From NCBI GenBank assembly GCA_947599755.1, contig CANQFO010000019.1, positions 1-16,177 of the forward strand: a DNA stretch of 16,177 bases. The letters are read 5' to 3'. A program made the translations under genes and the position numbers. The notes beneath the pieces are model-generated. The model searched no databases. It was not told where the DNA came from and saw only the letters and a program-made list of their open reading frames with translations. This document shows, one piece after another, positions 14,150 to 16,177 of the stretch (positions are counted from its first letter, which is position 1; every line of letters begins with the position of its first letter). Source of the stretch: an uncultured Bacilli bacterium (lineage in GTDB: Bacteria; Bacillota_I; Bacilli_A; RF39; UBA660).

Positions 14150-15391
14150 ATGGAAAAATTTTATTCTGATATGACAGATGATGAAAAGAAGAAAACCATT
14201 CTTAAATATCAAGATAAATATATAAAAAAGGTTCAAGTATTATTTAATATGTTAAATTATGTTTTTTATAATTATCATGATATTTTTTGTGAAGAGGAAT
14301 TATGTAAATTAACTGAAACATGCGAAAATTTAAATCAGATATTACAATCTTTGATTCATAATTTTAAGGGTGATTTTGATTTTACTAAATTTCAAAAAGA
14401 TATGTTTGAATTTGTTCATTTAGAAAAATCAATGCGAAATATTTCCTATAAAGTATTGAAGTATGAAATGACAAAGTTAAATCAATTTTCTCCTAAACAA
14501 GGATTTGTATTTGTTGTTCATGTTCCAACTGAGGGTACTAATAATGCTAGTGATGAAAACATTGCTGTTACTTCTGCAACATTAATTACTGATAAAAGTA
14601 TGGGATTATTTGATGATGGTTATGGAAAATTTGGGTATATATTGGATTTTGATATGGAAAATTTTATTGTTTCTTCTACAGCAGATTTGTTTTCAAGTTT
14701 ATATCCACAAGAAGAATATAATCACGAGGACTATTATTTACAATTTTATAAAAGTGGTAGTTATGTAGTTGATACAGATGATGAATTGTTTCAAATGAGT
14801 GAGGTTTGTATTGCTATTCCACATTATATGGAACAAGTTAATGCTAATACAACTATTGAAGTAAATGGAGAACTTTTAAACTATGATAAGGGTGAAATAT
14901 TTAATGAAATCATCTTACTTAATAATGATAAATTAAAAAAAGTTGGTGTTTTTGTCAGAACTGTTGGTGATAAAAATTTTAATAGTGATTATTTAAAAGC
15001 TAAACAGTTAGCAGATGAAAAGGGTTTGCGTTTGTTAGAAATTGATAAATCTGTTTATCGACAAAAAATAGGATTAACCCCATTAACTTCCTCTGAAACT
15101 AGGACAGTGGTTAATCATGTTGCTAGAAGAATAAAAAAAGATCCTGAATTGTATGCTTCATTTCAGGAAAAATATAAAGAATTATCTCATATATATGCTC
15201 ATCAATATAAGAAATATACACCAAGGGAGTTATGTTTAAAAATATATAATGATTTAAGAGAAAGTGATCATTTATTAACGGATCAAGAATTATGTCAATA
15301 TATTCATTCTATTAATGTAGATAATCAATTTAAGCAAGAAAATCAAAATCAATCCTCTGTTAATTTTGCTGTTTCTCATCCATCTAAATAA
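14150..15391 (+). CDS. Soluble protein of unknown function, 413 aa
   Basis: I do not recognise a family. ATG at 14150 follows AGGTAGGA with about 8-nt spacing. No signal peptide or membrane segment. Residues 1-110 are helical and charged, with several Cys (47, 52, 58). A central part (115-275) looks like a mixed alpha/beta core: QGFVFVVHVPTEGTNN, VTSATLITDKSMGLFDDGYGKFGYILDFD, SSTADLFSSLYP, then KKVGVFVRTVGDK. Residues 280-310 carry KAKQLADEKGLRLLEIDKS. The last 100 residues are helical (VARRIKKDPELYASFQEKYKEL), ending in a Gln/Asn-rich low-complexity tail (393-413). It has its own promoter and no operon partner, and converges on the next gene. Composition is like the neighbours. Confidence 0.82.
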   Translation: MEKFYSDMTDDEKKKTILKYQDKYIKKVQVLFNMLNYVFYNYHDIFCEEELCKLTETCENLNQILQSLIHNFKGDFDFTKFQKDMFEFVHLEKSMRNISYKVLKYEMTKLNQFSPKQGFVFVVHVPTEGTNNASDENIAVTSATLITDKSMGLFDDGYGKFGYILDFDMENFIVSSTADLFSSLYPQEEYNHEDYYLQFYKSGSYVVDTDDELFQMSEVCIAIPHYMEQVNANTTIEVNGELLNYDKGEIFNEIILLNNDKLKKVGVFVRTVGDKNFNSDYLKAKQLADEKGLRLLEIDKSVYRQKIGLTPLTSSETRTVVNHVARRIKKDPELYASFQEKYKELSHIYAHQYKKYTPRELCLKIYNDLRESDHLLTDQELCQYIHSINVDNQFKQENQNQSSVNFAVSHPSK

Positions 15392-15438
15392 ATAAGTTCT
15401 TTAAACTGATGACATTGAGAAAGAAGTATAACAATTTT
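15392..15438. other. Short convergent gap, possible weak terminator
   Basis: 47 bp between the stops of two convergent genes. TTCTTT (15397-15402) can pair with AAAGAA (15419-15424), and a T-run follows at 15435-15440. The long loop and distant T-run make this only a possible terminator. Confidence 0.3.
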
Positions 15439-15996
15439 TTAATAATGGGTTCTTAATTCATAAACAATAATTTTTTCTTTTTTAATACCAACTTCTTTAT
15501 TAAAAAGTGCAAATTCAACAATTATATCTTTTAAATTATGAGATATTATATAGCTATAAATAAAATTAAAATGAGGAATTTTATTTAATAAGGCATTATT
15601 AAAAATGTCTGTTTTAATATTAAACTCTGGATGTTCTAAGGCATCTCGAACTGATGCTTGCGAATCAGTAGTTAATATTGCATAAACTTCATTATTACTT
15701 AAAAATTCTATTTCACCAACCAATAATTGATTATCTACATAATTTATAGAGCTCACATTTATAGTAAATAAATTATAATCTTTTATTTCTTCTAAAACTT
15801 TGTTAAAATCAACTTTTAATTTAAATATTCCACCAGCCTTAGATTTATCTCTAATAGCATAATATTGAGCAGGATATTGTTCTAAAAATTTTTTAACTTT
15901 TGACTCCTCACCACTTTTAAATAGTTGTTCTGGAAATTTATTCAATCCTAAATCATTAATTACTTTAATGCTTTGCAATTTATTTTCAATTTTCAT
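15439..15996 (-). CDS. Protein of unknown function, 185 aa
   Basis: I do not recognise a family. I place the start at ATG 15996 (MKIENKLQSIKV), because AAGGAGA lies 9-10 bp upstream (about 16006-16012). The frame is open 13 codons further to an ATG at 16035, but that longer start has no ribosome binding site. No signal peptide or membrane segment. A notable basic, Gly-containing segment QYYAIRDKSKAGGIFKLKV (44-62) could bind phosphate or nucleic acid. After it come beta-rich stretches (NLFTINVSSINYVDNQLLVGEIEFLS; EVYAILTTDSQASVRDAL), and the C-terminus DIIVEFALFNKEVGIKKEKIIVYELR is beta-like. It has its own promoter and leader repeat, and is convergent with the 413-aa gene. Function cannot be given. 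Confidence 0.75.
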   Translation of the reverse strand: MKIENKLQSIKVINDLGLNKFPEQLFKSGEESKVKKFLEQYPAQYYAIRDKSKAGGIFKLKVDFNKVLEEIKDYNLFTINVSSINYVDNQLLVGEIEFLSNNEVYAILTTDSQASVRDALEHPEFNIKTDIFNNALLNKIPHFNFIYSYIISHNLKDIIVEFALFNKEVGIKKEKIIVYELRTHY

Positions 15997-16005
15997 AAAT
16001 GTCTT

Positions 16006-16012
16006 TCTCCTT
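16006..16012 (-). promoter_or_regulatory. Ribosome binding site fixing the start of the 185-aa gene
   Basis: AAGGAGA on the minus strand, about 9-10 nt before ATG at 15996. It lies inside the longer open frame, so it argues for the shorter protein. Confidence 0.75.
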
Positions 16013-16046
16013 ATATTGGCTTTGACAATATACAAGTGTGTTTTCT

Positions 16047-16068
16047 AAATTGATAAACCTATCAATTT
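16047..16068. promoter_or_regulatory. Inverted repeat in the leader of the 185-aa gene
   Basis: AAATTGATA (16047-16055) and TATCAATTT (16060-16068) are perfect 9-bp arms around AACC. On the minus strand the repeat covers about +6 to +27 after the predicted transcription start. It could be a repressor operator or a 5' RNA hairpin. It lacks a T-run, so it is not a terminator. Confidence 0.5.
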
Positions 16069-16080
16069 CAATCTATAAAA

Positions 16081-16089
16081 ATTATAACA
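16081..16089 (-). promoter_or_regulatory. Extended -10 promoter of the 185-aa gene
   Basis: Minus strand TGTTATAAT, a perfect extended -10, about 85 bp upstream of the ATG. No -35 is recognisable at 16-18 bp. Transcription would start near 16074, giving a leader of about 78 nt that contains the inverted repeat. Confidence 0.5.
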
Positions 16090-16177
16090 TAAATTCAAGC
16101 ATCCCGAGTTTGACAGTTTATGAAATAAAAAAAGTTTAATTTTTGTTGAAATTAGGCTTTTCTTTTGACTTAATGTA

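Noticed and set aside
15997..16035. 13-codon N-terminal extension of the 185-aa protein
   Set aside because: No ribosome binding site precedes the upstream ATG, whereas AAGGAGA lies inside the extension at the right distance from ATG 15996.
16110..16140. Plus-strand promoter TTGACA...TTTAAT toward the right edge
   Set aside because: The spacer is 19 bp and the -10 is poor, and no gene start is visible before the window ends.
1..16177. Mycoplasma-type genetic code (TGA = Trp)
   Set aside because: rsmD ends at TGA exactly where the family ends, and Trp codons in conserved positions are TGG.
1..16177. CRISPR array, insertion sequence, phage genes, tRNA or rRNA
   Set aside because: I looked for regular repeats with spacers, transposase motifs, terminal repeats and conserved tRNA/rRNA blocks and saw none.

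Overview
The window is very AT-rich, tightly packed bacterial DNA. It reads with the standard bacterial code: long frames end at TGA as well as TAA/TAG, and Trp is TGG, so it is not Mycoplasma code 4. Gene content points to the Bacillota, class Bacilli: a Gram-positive-type topoisomerase IV operon (parE-parC), the Bacillus ylbD-ylbE-ylbF-rsmD gene order, nusB next to xseA, and AGGAGG or GGTGA ribosome binding sites. Extreme AT bias, small spacers and secreted proteins starting KGFAISSILYG suggest an uncultured gut-type Bacilli/RF39-like lineage. That placement is inference; there is no rRNA here to test it.

Layout, left to right. (1) 1-3615, minus strand: a DNA repair/RNA operon mutS > nusB > xseA, with xseA running off the left edge. 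(2) 3616-3978: a divergent intergenic region with two promoters, a long imperfect inverted repeat, an operator-like palindrome and a short direct repeat. (3) 3979-4398, plus: a small protein of unknown function with a near-consensus promoter, ending in a perfect bidirectional terminator. (4) 4446-7313, minus: two cell-surface genes. One encodes a large pilin-like-anchored protein with glycine-rich, discoidin-like and ricin-like modules; the other a membrane-anchored protein with a KPILYIYP domain. They lie directly downstream of rsmD. (5) 7344-9112, minus: rsmD, a YlbF-family gene, then (after a 329-bp gap) YlbE-like and YlbD-like genes. (6) 9200-13662, minus: parC and parE, both subunits of topoisomerase IV, driven by a strong promoter whose spacer holds a perfect 12-bp palindrome. 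(7) 13663-14149: an AT-rich gap with the promoters of parE and of the next gene. (8) 14150-15391, plus: a 413-aa soluble protein of unknown function. (9) 15439-15996, minus: a 185-aa unknown protein, convergent with the previous gene, with an inverted repeat in its leader.

Most of the window is genome maintenance: mismatch repair, exonuclease VII, chromosome decatenation, transcription antitermination and 16S rRNA methylation. The parts not explained by known housekeeping functions are the surface-protein pair inserted after rsmD, three unknown proteins (139, 413 and 185 aa), and several palindromes placed at promoters. I see no CRISPR array, transposon, phage gene, tRNA or rRNA.
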